Positions 1-9,130 of a DNA stretch of 51,770 nt are shown piece after piece. The DNA is taken from positions 1-51,770 of the forward strand of contig NZ_FRBN01000025.1 in assembly GCF_900142625.1 (NCBI RefSeq), in the 5' to 3' direction. Made by a program: the position numbers and the translations under genes. Position 1 is the stretch's first letter. Every line of letters begins with the position of its first letter. This DNA is from Roseovarius marisflavi (lineage in GTDB: Bacteria > Pseudomonadota > Alphaproteobacteria > Rhodobacterales > Rhodobacteraceae). The notes under the pieces were generated by a model. The model did not search any database. It was not told the origin of the DNA and worked only from the letters and a program-made list of their open reading frames with translations.

Positions 1-95
1 GTAGCTACCATCGAGAAACTCCCCACAAATCAAAGAAGCCTCTGAATCGCAGATCAGGCGTCATGCCGTAAGTGTGGGAGCGGCGCACCGCTTAC
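1..95 (-). mobile_element. IS66-family element, one outer end (partial)
   Basis: Reading inward on the minus strand from position 95, the sequence starts GTAAGCGGTGCGCCG, the same 15 bases that start the other IS end at 51677. GTAAGCG is the usual terminal sequence of IS66-family elements. At the window edge a minus-strand ATG (11-9) follows a GGGGAG ribosome-binding site and could be the start of the first IS gene (tnpA), running off the window. The 8 bases outside the inverted repeat (96-103, TGATGTCC) equal those outside the other end. The element is therefore one insertion whose central part is not included here. Confidence 0.85.
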
Positions 96-103
96 TGATG
101 TCC
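96..103. repeat. 8-bp target-site duplication of IS66 element (left copy)
   Basis: TGATGTCC directly abuts the IS66 inverted repeat. The identical 8 bases sit at 51669-51676 next to the other inverted repeat. IS66-family elements make 8-bp duplications, so the pair marks one insertion and shows that the two window ends were once adjacent. Confidence 0.88.
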
Positions 104-246
104 CCTGAGGGGTGGCAAATTTCTGCCATTTTGCCAGCGCCCCGAAATTACCTCATTGTAGTCACGCGCCTGATCAGATTATTGCGAATATTCCCGTGTA
201 TCACAAAGTTGCAGCGGTAGTGCTGGGAAAAACTCACGGAGTTGCT

Positions 247-3168
247 ATGTCTGACCTGATCATTAATGTCTCCACGCAGGATGAGCTTTATGCAGCGCTT
301 GATAAAGCTACCGGGGGCGAAACGATCGTTTTGAGCCCGGGCGATTATGGTCGGATAGAACTGAGTACGGGGCAAACTGGCGGCGTAGACGCTGTTTATG
401 GTTCAGAGGTGAAGATTATTTCTGCCGACAGCGAAAACCCGGCATCCCTGTCCGGACTACATCTCTTCGGTGCCGCCAATCTGTCGTTCGAGAATATTAA
501 ATTTGACTATACAAGTTACGAAGCCGCGCCGGTGTACTCTTATCCATTCGAGATCACTCATAGTGAGAACATTGCAATACGGAATTCCATCTTCGATGGC
601 GATCTTGCTTATGGGTTTGGCACGGAGGCCGATGGCAAGGGCACTGGTAAAGGCTTGCAGGTTGCAGGTGTCGACAACTTCGTTCTTGAAGGGAATGAGT
701 TCTACAACTGGCATCGTGCTGCCGTTTTTTTCAGTTCTGACAATCTCACAATCCTGGACAATGAGGTCTATGGAATCAGATCAGATGGGTTCGATTTTAA
801 TGAGATACATTCCGCTCTAATTGAGGGGAACCATTTCCACGATTTCGATGCTGCGCCTGGGACCGGGGATCATGGTGACATGATCCAGTTCTGGACCAAC
901 GGCAACACCACTCCAACTACTGACATCGTGATCCGGGGCAACATTCTTGATGTTGGTGATGGAGACGGCACACAAAGTATTTTCATGCGCAATGGCATGG
1001 TTGACCAAGGTGTGGCTGGCGCAGAAATGTTTTATCAAAACATTCTCATTGAGGAAAACCTCATCCTCAATAACAGTTCACACGGTATCACGGTTGGTGA
1101 GACAAATGGCCTTATCATTCGCAACAACACTGTTCTTGATGCGGATACCTCGCTTTCGTCCAGCGTCAACACCCCTAAGATAAATTTGGCGCCTCTGTCC
1201 ACCAACGTGACAGTTGAGGGGAACGTAGCTGCCGCTATCACTGGCTATGTTGATCAGCCGAACTGGGCTGTATCGAACAATGTTCTTGTTCAGAACACGG
1301 ATCCCAATGCTCTGGGATATTACGAAAGTGAATTTATAAATTCATCGCTCAGTGGAGACATCACCGGCTATATCGTCGATCCGAATGGCACAATTGCACA
1401 ACTTGATGCTGGCGCAAGTCGTCTGCATCTTGACACTACTCCGGATACCATTCGAGCGGCATTTGATGCCTCAAGTGATGGTGACGCCCAAAATACAGTC
1501 ATTTTCGACGCGGGTTTCACATACGGGCCGACAGGTAAAATGTCCGCCTCCGACGCCCAGTTCATCTGGGACTTTGGCGATGGGACCACTGCTGTAGGTC
1601 AGGTGGTAAGCCATGAGTATGTCAATGCCGACCGCTATGAGGCAACTCTGACAGTGGTCATGCCGGACGGAACAACGGCCAAGGCCGTGAGTGAAATCGG
1701 CATTATGGGGGCGGATGTCCTCTCCTACGATCCGCTGACCGGTCTGTTCAAGGCCGAAGGATACGGCATAGCAACAGAGATCGAGGGTAGTGATAGAACA
1801 TCGGTAACTCTTGACAGCAGCCAAGGCGTGGATCTCGGCGGTGCCGGTGCGCAGCTTGGAATTGGGAAAGAGCACCTGTCCAGGCTTTTTGGTGCCAATT
1901 CGTTTGACATGTCGATGACGTTGCGGGCCGATACACTGGGCAGCATCGGTGAGGTGGCCCGTGTTCACGGCAGCTTTGTTCTCTCTATTGCCCCCCGCGG
2001 TGAGGTGAACCTCACTTTATGGACGGACACGCAAGCAGCGCAGGTAAACACTACCGGTGTCACTGTTAACGACGGTATGGACCATGAAATCCGGGTCGCT
2101 TTCGATGGTGCGACGAACAGCCTGATGATCTATGTTGATGACCAGCTTGCTGGAGCAACTGAAGTTGAGGGGGCGATGCGCGGAGATTATCCGCGACCTC
2201 TAGAGTTTGGCAATCCTTGGGGCGACGCTGAGGATAACTTTGATGGCACGCTGACGGCTTTTGATCTGGAAGTGGGTAATCAGGATTTTCCGGAGTACGC
2301 GGGGGAACCGGCGGTGATTATTAGTGTTTCGGAGCCACTCAGCACCGTTTCGGCTGAAGATACCGGTGCGAACGATCCAGTGCAGGATAATTCTCCGACC
2401 ACGGGTTCACCGCTGGAAGAGCCTACGGCGACCCCGGAAGCCACAGAGGACCCGGACGCGGTCAACAGTGCAGATGAACCGGTTGATGAGGTCCCCACGG
2501 AATCGAGCGCTCCGACCACAGTGCCGGAGGACGCGAATACGGAGGTGCCGGTTGATGACACATCTCTGCAGCCGCAAGAGCCTCTATATACAGCCAAGTT
2601 CTCAGATGTGGGCCTTAGCGAGAGCGGGATCGCGCTGCTTTACGACGCGCATGTCGTGCAAAACCCTGACGGAAATTCAGCGGTCGTACTGGATGGTAAA
2701 GGGGATTTCGTCTCTTTGGGTCGCATTGAGGCCCTTGAAGATTCACAACAGCTCAACCTCTCACTTGACTTTCAGCGCTCGGATTTGAACGGTGGTACTG
2801 AACGTATGGTCTGGAACCATATGAAGTTTGGGATTTCGGTGAAGGACGACCTCTTGAGCATTCATGTGGCCAGCCCAGGCGAGCACTTCCACAAGGGGTT
2901 CGAAATCGCTAATGCCGCAATCGACGATACTGAGCTGCACTCCCTTAACGTGGCGGTTGATGCCGAGGCGGACCGCTTGCAGGTGGTGCTTGACGGTAAC
3001 GTGGTGCTAGACGAGCGGGGCGCTGATTTGGATTTCGTCGGTGCTGGTGGCTATGAGTGGGGCTGGACTATCGGCAGCGCTTGGCAACGAGACTATGAAG
3101 GTAGCGTTAGTGCGTTTGAACTCGACGACGTGGCTGTCTTCATAGACGATGCAGCAGCGCTTCTATAA
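247..3168 (+). CDS. Parallel beta-helix / PKD / LamG multidomain exoprotein
   Basis: A 973-residue protein from ATG 247, which has a GGAG ribosome-binding site just upstream. The frame is open further back to about 112, but that stretch runs close to the IS end and lacks a good start. Residues about 15-360 show repeated beta-helix rungs (IRNSIF, IEENLI, IIRNNT), as in polysaccharide lyases and C5-epimerases. A PKD domain follows near 420-485 (WDFGDGT), then a LamG-like fold near 500-670, an acidic Pro/Thr/Glu linker near 695-780 and a second LamG-like fold to the end. There is no N-terminal signal peptide, and the C-terminus (VFIDDAAALL) is acidic then hydrophobic, as in many type I secretion substrates. 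It probably binds or trims extracellular polysaccharide; the exact activity cannot be read. It precedes the polymerase and glycosyltransferase genes. Confidence 0.8.
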   Translation: MSDLIINVSTQDELYAALDKATGGETIVLSPGDYGRIELSTGQTGGVDAVYGSEVKIISADSENPASLSGLHLFGAANLSFENIKFDYTSYEAAPVYSYPFEITHSENIAIRNSIFDGDLAYGFGTEADGKGTGKGLQVAGVDNFVLEGNEFYNWHRAAVFFSSDNLTILDNEVYGIRSDGFDFNEIHSALIEGNHFHDFDAAPGTGDHGDMIQFWTNGNTTPTTDIVIRGNILDVGDGDGTQSIFMRNGMVDQGVAGAEMFYQNILIEENLILNNSSHGITVGETNGLIIRNNTVLDADTSLSSSVNTPKINLAPLSTNVTVEGNVAAAITGYVDQPNWAVSNNVLVQNTDPNALGYYESEFINSSLSGDITGYIVDPNGTIAQLDAGASRLHLDTTPDTIRAAFDASSDGDAQNTVIFDAGFTYGPTGKMSASDAQFIWDFGDGTTAVGQVVSHEYVNADRYEATLTVVMPDGTTAKAVSEIGIMGADVLSYDPLTGLFKAEGYGIATEIEGSDRTSVTLDSSQGVDLGGAGAQLGIGKEHLSRLFGANSFDMSMTLRADTLGSIGEVARVHGSFVLSIAPRGEVNLTLWTDTQAAQVNTTGVTVNDGMDHEIRVAFDGATNSLMIYVDDQLAGATEVEGAMRGDYPRPLEFGNPWGDAEDNFDGTLTAFDLEVGNQDFPEYAGEPAVIISVSEPLSTVSAEDTGANDPVQDNSPTTGSPLEEPTATPEATEDPDAVNSADEPVDEVPTESSAPTTVPEDANTEVPVDDTSLQPQEPLYTAKFSDVGLSESGIALLYDAHVVQNPDGNSAVVLDGKGDFVSLGRIEALEDSQQLNLSLDFQRSDLNGGTERMVWNHMKFGISVKDDLLSIHVASPGEHFHKGFEIANAAIDDTELHSLNVAVDAEADRLQVVLDGNVVLDERGADLDFVGAGGYEWGWTIGSAWQRDYEGSVSAFELDDVAVFIDDAAALL

Positions 3169-3442
3169 CTGGCATTACTCTACAAAGAGCGACAAGTTTT
3201 GCGGTATTCCATTCGGTTCTGGTTGGGTACGAAACATCCTTCCAGACTGATGGATCTTGCGAAAATATTGGGGTATTTAAAAAAGGAACATGTCGCCATT
3301 GACTTTGGTAAACATTTTCATTTGCGCGAAAGTATGCAACTGGATATCTCCTTGAGCCATTGGACGCACGCAGGAGACTGATTGCCGTATCTTAAGGCCC
3401 TCGTTACCCAGAGTGTATCCGCGAAGATGAAAAGGCAATAGT

Positions 3443-4849
3443 GTGTTAGCTGAACGTACCGGACGGCATGAGGTGCCGAAGCAACAAAACAGACCTCATG
3501 GTACTGCAGGCAGCCAAGCCCGCCTTTCTATCTGGGTTTGGCTTTTCATTATTGGCCTGATCATTCCGCTTTTCATATACGTCGGACCTCTTCGTCTTTC
3601 AGTCTACCGTCTGGTTCTGCTTGTAATCTTCTTTCCAGCCCTCTTCTTTTGGCTGAGTGGGCGCGCCGGGTCCATCCGGCTTCCGGATATTTGTGTTCTG
3701 GGTATCTGTCTGTGGTCGACTGTCTCCTATTCCGTTGTGCATGGCTTTGCGCCTATGATTGAGACGATCGGTATCTTTTGGGTCGAGACATTAGGAGCCT
3801 ATCTCGTCGGGCGTTGCTATATCCGCACGCCCGAGGCGTTTTATTCGGTTATACGGTTATTGTTCTGGCTGGGGATACTTGTCCTTCCTTTTGCGATCTA
3901 CGAGGCCATGACGGATAAGAACCTTATTCTCACTGTTTTTGGAAAAATTGGTCCCACCTATTTTCCGAGTAACATGGATCCCCGTTGGGGCTTAGATCGG
4001 GTTCAAGGGCCGTTTCCTCACCCAATCCATTTTGGCGTGTTCTTTCTCTCGCTTTCAGGAGCTGTCTACTATGTGCTCGGCTATGGTCGACGTTGGATTG
4101 GGCGGGTTACGCGAATGATTTTTATCAGTTTTCTTGGAGCGGGCTGTCTTTCCTCCGGACCGCTGGTTGCTTTGATAGCGCAGATCAACATTATCATTTG
4201 GGACGGAGTAATGAACTCTGTAAGACAGCGCTGGTATATTCTCACCGGACTCTCGGCGCTTGGGTTCATTATCGTCGACATGATCTCAAATCGCACACCG
4301 TTTCACGTGTTGGCTACCTATCTCGCCTTCAATGCGCAAACTGCATATAGCCGAATATGGATATTCCAATGGGGAACGAAAAATATATTCGACAACCCAA
4401 TTTTCGGGCTTGGCTTGAACGATTGGGAGCGCTCACCCTACATGACAGACAGCATCGACATGTTCTGGATCGTCGGCGCGATCCGCCATGGTATTCCGGT
4501 TTGGATTCTCTCGTTGGTTCTTTTCTTCTCGATATTCCTTTCTGTCGCCTTCCGAAGCAACCTGAGCGAACGTGTGAACTGGTACCGTACCGGCTACCTG
4601 GTGACGATGTTCGGGATGTTTATGGCTGGATGGACTGTTCATTATTGGGACATCACTTACGCTTTCTTCATGTTCCTCTTGGCGAGTGGTGTGTGGATCC
4701 TCGATTGGCAGGGTGAGGAGGATGGAGTGCAGGTACGAAATTCTGAACCGGTGGTTTTGGGCTACACGCGATTTCCCGCAGGAGGGCTCAGTTCCACGAG
4801 AACAGCCGGGTCGCATCAGACTGCAGTCTTAGAAAAAGGTGACGCATAA
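3443..4849 (+). CDS. O-antigen ligase/polymerase-like membrane protein (Wzy type)
   Basis: A 468-residue polytopic inner-membrane protein with about ten to eleven hydrophobic spans, beginning after a 28-residue polar N-terminus. The large soluble loop with HPIHFG, followed later by a loop containing TAYSRIWIFQWG and GLGLNDW, is typical of the Wzy/O-antigen ligase superfamily, which polymerises lipid-linked repeat units at the periplasmic face. The start is GTG 3443; no upstream ATG in frame was found. The last base of its stop is the first base of the next gene's ATG, so the two are translationally coupled. A 275-bp gap separates it from the beta-helix gene. It is the only polymerase candidate in the window and would work with the flippase at 7634-9130. 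Confidence 0.82.
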   Translation: MLAERTGRHEVPKQQNRPHGTAGSQARLSIWVWLFIIGLIIPLFIYVGPLRLSVYRLVLLVIFFPALFFWLSGRAGSIRLPDICVLGICLWSTVSYSVVHGFAPMIETIGIFWVETLGAYLVGRCYIRTPEAFYSVIRLLFWLGILVLPFAIYEAMTDKNLILTVFGKIGPTYFPSNMDPRWGLDRVQGPFPHPIHFGVFFLSLSGAVYYVLGYGRRWIGRVTRMIFISFLGAGCLSSGPLVALIAQINIIIWDGVMNSVRQRWYILTGLSALGFIIVDMISNRTPFHVLATYLAFNAQTAYSRIWIFQWGTKNIFDNPIFGLGLNDWERSPYMTDSIDMFWIVGAIRHGIPVWILSLVLFFSIFLSVAFRSNLSERVNWYRTGYLVTMFGMFMAGWTVHYWDITYAFFMFLLASGVWILDWQGEEDGVQVRNSEPVVLGYTRFPAGGLSSTRTAGSHQTAVLEKGDA

Positions 4850-5616
4850 TGGACTGGTGCTGCATTGCCGCTGTCAATGATGAGGCGATTCTGTCGGAGA
4901 ACCTCTGTACCTCCCCGGCTCTACGGTCAGACCCCGAGCGTCTGACCGTCCTCATGGACCAAAAATCCGCGACAATTGCTTATAATGCAGGACTAGAAAG
5001 GACAACCGCGCGCTACTGCGTGTTTGCGCATCAAGATGTCTATCTGCCTGACGGATGGGTAGAACGCTTGGCTGAAGAGATCGCATCTCTCGACCGCATG
5101 GACAGCAACTGGGCCGTAGCCGGACTGTTCGGTGTATCTATTGAAAATGGGGAACATGTCGGACGAGTCTGGTCGAGCGGCATAGGTAAGGAGTTGGGGA
5201 ATTCATTCGAACTACCGATTGCAGTTCAGTCAATTGACGAGCTTCTGATCATCCTTGATCGAAGCAAGGGGCTCTGCTTTGATGAAAAACTGCCCGGCTT
5301 CCACCTCTACGGGACCGATATTATCCAAGAGGCCCGCGCCGCAGGTTTCGGAACCTATGTCATACACGCCCCGGTTGTCCACAACAGCCAACGGGTTAAG
5401 ACTCTTCAGGGGCCGTTTTTGCACGCGCATGACTATCTATCGAGAAAATGGCGGGCGAACTTACCAATCGTAACCCCAGTGACCAAGATTACCTATTCCG
5501 GTCTGAAAGCACGTTGGCTTGCACTCAAACTGACTATCAGACGTAGGAGAGAGAAGGTCGGACAGAGACCGCGGTATGATCCCATGGTAATTGCCAAAAA
5601 GCTTGGCTATGAGTGA
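4849..5616 (+). CDS. Glycosyltransferase, GT2-like (Glyco_tranf_2_5 type)
   Basis: A 255-residue cytoplasmic protein. It has a GT-A-like core but lacks the standard N-terminal GT2 signature. AYNAGLE, then FAHQDVYLP (around residues 59-67) and FHLYGTDI (around 150-157) fit the small family in which HQD replaces the classical DxD. The family is common in polysaccharide clusters and transfers a sugar from a nucleotide donor to a growing lipid-linked repeat unit. Its start overlaps the polymerase stop by one base. The C-terminus is Arg/Lys rich, consistent with peripheral membrane attachment. Donor and linkage cannot be told from sequence. Confidence 0.75.
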   Translation: MDWCCIAAVNDEAILSENLCTSPALRSDPERLTVLMDQKSATIAYNAGLERTTARYCVFAHQDVYLPDGWVERLAEEIASLDRMDSNWAVAGLFGVSIENGEHVGRVWSSGIGKELGNSFELPIAVQSIDELLIILDRSKGLCFDEKLPGFHLYGTDIIQEARAAGFGTYVIHAPVVHNSQRVKTLQGPFLHAHDYLSRKWRANLPIVTPVTKITYSGLKARWLALKLTIRRRREKVGQRPRYDPMVIAKKLGYE

Positions 5617-5620
5617 TTGC

Positions 5621-6601
5621 CTATCGAGCGAGCTTCTTTCTTTTCTTAAGAATGATACCGTAGCCATAAGACCTAAACAATAATGCAATCAGGGCTTTCG
5701 CGCTTCCTCGTATTTTTGATGGATGATACGAAATAGATTTTCGCAAGCTTGTCTTTTCACCTGGCGCACACTGTTTTTTTTGAGCTGCAGCCAGCGTGAA
5801 GTATGCGCCACTTAACGAGCGTGCGACAAATTTTGTCTGGCTCTTGTTGAGACCCTCGCCCAGAACGCTTTGAATATACGCGACCCGTGCTTCGGCGGCC
5901 TCTACTGGGTTCGTTTGCTCAATATCCGTGAGAGGCGCAATATCCTCATCCAGCCGCCGCGCGACTCCGAGAGTGTCTCCTGTAACTATCCAAGGCCCTG
6001 CGAGGGCCAAATGGCAAAATAGTGGAGCGTCCTCATAGATTCTTACACTAGATTGAAAACCACCCACTTTTTGGAGCGCGGCTTTGTTCAAAGCTGTCAC
6101 CGGTGGATGAATGCCAGATATTGCGTAACGCAAGCAATCTTGAACCAGTTGCCCTTTTCCCTTGGGGAAGTGCCACTTTCGTAGTGTAAATACGCTCACT
6201 TCATAGTCTGTCGAGACGAGGTCCATGTCGCCTGTGTGCCCGATCACGGCTTGGGAAACACTATTGAGGTCGCGATGCAGTATAGCCAGTCGTCCCGGGT
6301 ACCACAGATCGTCAGAGTCTAAAAAAGCGACCCATTCTCCACACGCGTGCCTAATACCTGCGTTGCGTGCCGCACCTGCACCGGCATTGGATTGTTGAAT
6401 CACAAAAATACGGTCACCATATCCTGCGAGCACCTCTAGCGTGTCGTCTGTTGACCCGTCGTCAACCACGATCACTTCATCCGCAGGTGGATCTTGCGCC
6501 AGCACGCTGTCGATCGCCTCGCCTACGCAATGAGCACGGTTGTAGGTGGGGATGACGACAGAGACGGATATCCGGCGGCCGGTAGCAGTAGATTCAAGCA
6601 T
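5621..6601 (-). CDS. Family 2 glycosyltransferase
   Basis: A 326-residue GT2 enzyme. The N-terminus reads VSVVIPTYNRAHCVGEAIDSV, followed by VIVVDDGSTDDT and FLDSDDLW (the DxD metal/nucleotide site). GAGAARNAGI between them is also standard for the GT-A fold. It is the last gene of the minus-strand operon that begins at 12099, and its ATG overlaps the end of the upstream gene by 8 bases. Its stop lies only 4 bases from the convergent end of the plus-strand glycosyltransferase gene. A Lys/Arg-rich tail suggests membrane contact. The substrate is unknown. Confidence 0.88.
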   Translation of the reverse strand: MLESTATGRRISVSVVIPTYNRAHCVGEAIDSVLAQDPPADEVIVVDDGSTDDTLEVLAGYGDRIFVIQQSNAGAGAARNAGIRHACGEWVAFLDSDDLWYPGRLAILHRDLNSVSQAVIGHTGDMDLVSTDYEVSVFTLRKWHFPKGKGQLVQDCLRYAISGIHPPVTALNKAALQKVGGFQSSVRIYEDAPLFCHLALAGPWIVTGDTLGVARRLDEDIAPLTDIEQTNPVEAAEARVAYIQSVLGEGLNKSQTKFVARSLSGAYFTLAAAQKKQCAPGEKTSLRKSISYHPSKIRGSAKALIALLFRSYGYGIILKKRKKLAR

Positions 6602-7637
6602 CCCGGGCCGCCTGCGATACTGCAGATTTCTGTTTCTGGCCTTGTGCTATGCGCCAATCACTATAGCTAATATATAGCCTATCGAAGGTGTAACGCAGCC
6701 AATCCTTGATAGGACGCAATGTCTTCTGCCCATACGATATGTGGAAGGCACGGAAAACCATCGCAACTCTTTCGATATACCTTGCTTCGGCCAGCGCCAC
6801 TTGGAAACCAACAATTTCTGCGCGGATATGGCATGTTTCCTTGATATCCCCGCCTTCAGGCAAATCAAACTTTTCAATTTCTCTGCAAATATAGTGGTCT
6901 ATCTCAGTATCCCATTTGCGCAGTTTATGTGAAATTCCATAAAGGTATCCTGTCGCGCTCAGGTTTCCGGTTGAGCCTGAAATCCCTTCATTATTGTGAA
7001 GAACGAGGGGTTCATCAATATATCCAATGCCACCGAGTGTGGACGCCCTGAAAGGAATGATCCGATCCTCTGTCGAAAGGCCGCTTCCAAGTGGACCATA
7101 TTTATCGAAGACTTCTCGGCTCCACGCTGCTGATGCTCCGATAATATGCGATTTCTCAGCAATAATTGTTCTTGGCGTCGGGGTCTTTATTATCCGCTCT
7201 GGTGGCCTGCGCAGTCCGATTGGCTTTCGCTCGGCTGTGGTTGACATAACCGCACTGTGAACAAGGCTTAACGTCTTCTGGCTTTCCAGCCATGCCCTCG
7301 CCAGCCTCTCGGTTCTGTCCGGAACTGAGATGTCATCGCCCGCATTCACCACGATGAATTCGCCCGAGACCAGCTCCATAACCCGATCGATATGTGGCAC
7401 CAACCCCAAGTTCGGCTCGTTGCGATTCAGCACAATCTTGTGCGGCCCGTCATAGGCGGTGGCCATTTCCTGCATGATCTCATAGGTGCGATCGGGCGAT
7501 CCGTCATCTGACAGGATAATCTCCAGTGGCTGATAGGTTTGCGCGAACGCACCCTCAATCGCCTCGCGGATGAACCGTTCCTGATTATAGGCAATGACCA
7601 CAAAGGTCACCAGCGGTCGCTCGGTCGTTTCGGTCAT
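6594..7637 (-). CDS. Family 2 glycosyltransferase
   Basis: A 347-residue GT2 enzyme taken from ATG 7637, which overlaps the flippase stop (ATGA) and has AGGGA upstream. An in-frame start seven codons earlier is possible but less well placed. Motifs in order are TFVVIAYNQERFIREAI, IILSDDGSPDRT and VVNAGDDISVPDR, where NAGDD is the metal/nucleotide site. The C-terminal third carries a helical, basic region likely to sit at the membrane. It is middle to late in a minus-strand polysaccharide operon and is probably one of the transferases that extend the repeat unit. Codon use becomes more AT-rich in the 3' half than in the flippase gene before it. Confidence 0.87.
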   Translation of the reverse strand: MTETTERPLVTFVVIAYNQERFIREAIEGAFAQTYQPLEIILSDDGSPDRTYEIMQEMATAYDGPHKIVLNRNEPNLGLVPHIDRVMELVSGEFIVVNAGDDISVPDRTERLARAWLESQKTLSLVHSAVMSTTAERKPIGLRRPPERIIKTPTPRTIIAEKSHIIGASAAWSREVFDKYGPLGSGLSTEDRIIPFRASTLGGIGYIDEPLVLHNNEGISGSTGNLSATGYLYGISHKLRKWDTEIDHYICREIEKFDLPEGGDIKETCHIRAEIVGFQVALAEARYIERVAMVFRAFHISYGQKTLRPIKDWLRYTFDRLYISYSDWRIAQGQKQKSAVSQAARDA

Positions 7638-9130
7638 TTGATATCCCTTATCGGCCAACCAATCATTTCATATATTCGTGCTACCCTTGAAACAAGGCGT
7701 CCATGAGACCCGATTTTGGTGATTACTATATGTCCACCGACAAAGGCGGTGATCAGTCCCAGAGCTGCCGAGGCCCCTGCCCCTGCAAGCGGTGCCGCGC
7801 GCGCCAGCGCCAAAAGCGCCAGCGCCAGCCCGGCATGGCCTGCGACCAGCCCCAACGACAGCCCTTCCCAGCGAAACCCGTGCAGCTGGCGAACAAGGAT
7901 TGCGATCACCGCGAAAAGGATCACATAGGCCAGCAGAAAGGCGATCCCGGTCACCTCGAGCCCCAGAAAGGGCAGGCCGAACCAGATCGCCGGCAGGAAC
8001 AGGACGTTGAACAGCAGTTGCGTGACCAGAAAAATCCCCGACCGTGCCGCCGCCACGAGTGCAAAGCCAAGCGGCCATGACGCTAGCTTGAACACATTGC
8101 CCACCGTCTGCCATTGCAGAAGCGTCGCGGACGCGTCAAATTTGGCCGAATACAGCAGGCGGATCAGCCAGGGCGCGCAGCCGATCAGCACCAGAAGCAG
8201 CGGGCCGCCAAGCGCCAGCCCCAGCTGGATCTGATCGTTCATCAGCTGGTTGGCGGCGTCACGGTCATGAATCACCTCGGTCAGGCGCGGGAAATAATCC
8301 GTCCCCATCGCTTGCAACAGAAAACCCACATAGATCATCGACACGCTCCAGGCTGCGGCGAACTGCCCTGCGGCCTCAAGGCCAAGTTCCTGCGTGATCC
8401 GCGTCCGCACCAGCAAAAGCGTGCCCGTCGTTGCCAGCCCGCCAAGCGTGAATACCACCCCTAGCGCGACCATCGGCCGCCAAGCCTGCCATATCTCGCG
8501 CGGCGTCATTCTGACGCTCGTCGGTGGAGGCAGGCGGCGTGTATAGTGCCAGGCCACCAGTATGCTGGCCAGGGGCGGCAGCAGGATCAGCCAGATCAGC
8601 CCTGACAGACCCAACAGCCAGACGGCCAGCAGTCCACTGGCGCTGCCAAAAAGCGTGCTCCAGACGGTTACCCGGCCCAGATCGCCGATCCGCCGCATCC
8701 CCTGCAAGAGCGCCGTCTGCGACCCCGCCACCAGAAACAGGAACACTGCCACGCCCACCAGTCCCACCTCGGTCGCATGATCGGTGCTATCCAGCAGCCA
8801 GAGCGCCAGCGTGTCGCGCGCCAGCCAGATAGCGGCCATGGCAACCAGCCCCTGAAGCACGAGCGCGCCAAACAGCACCCGGCGCACCCGTGACAGTGTC
8901 ACTTCCTCTCCCTTGGCGCTTGAGATTTCCCGAACACCACTGGTTCCAAGCCCCAGCCCCGCACTCATAGAGGCCATCTCGTGCAGGTTGTTGAACACGC
9001 TCAAGAGCCCGATCCCGGTGGGGCCCAGCAGGATCGCCACCAGTTTCGCGCGGACGATGGTGATGAGGATCCGCACCGCCTGCGCGCTGCCGATGATCGC
9101 CATGGATTTCAGAAGGCCACGGGCGGACAT
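7634..9130 (-). CDS. Wzx-type polysaccharide flippase
   Basis: A 498-residue membrane protein with 12-14 predicted spans, from ATG 9130, which shares a base with the stop of the preceding gene (TGATG). The N-terminus (LKSMAIIGSAQAVRILITIVRAKLVAILLGPTGIGLLSV) has the pattern of the MATE/MOP superfamily O-antigen translocases. The family flips undecaprenyl-linked repeat units across the inner membrane for polymerisation by Wzy. It is strongly GC-rich, unlike the AT-richer gene just upstream, so the operon looks assembled from pieces of different origin. Confidence 0.9.
   Translation of the reverse strand: MSARGLLKSMAIIGSAQAVRILITIVRAKLVAILLGPTGIGLLSVFNNLHEMASMSAGLGLGTSGVREISSAKGEEVTLSRVRRVLFGALVLQGLVAMAAIWLARDTLALWLLDSTDHATEVGLVGVAVFLFLVAGSQTALLQGMRRIGDLGRVTVWSTLFGSASGLLAVWLLGLSGLIWLILLPPLASILVAWHYTRRLPPPTSVRMTPREIWQAWRPMVALGVVFTLGGLATTGTLLLVRTRITQELGLEAAGQFAAAWSVSMIYVGFLLQAMGTDYFPRLTEVIHDRDAANQLMNDQIQLGLALGGPLLLVLIGCAPWLIRLLYSAKFDASATLLQWQTVGNVFKLASWPLGFALVAAARSGIFLVTQLLFNVLFLPAIWFGLPFLGLEVTGIAFLLAYVILFAVIAILVRQLHGFRWEGLSLGLVAGHAGLALALLALARAAPLAGAGASAALGLITAFVGGHIVITKIGSHGRLVSRVARIYEMIGWPIRDIK

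Noticed and set aside
3199..3381. 60-codon frame between the beta-helix gene and the polymerase
   Set aside because: TTG start, no ribosome site, no family, and composition like non-coding DNA.
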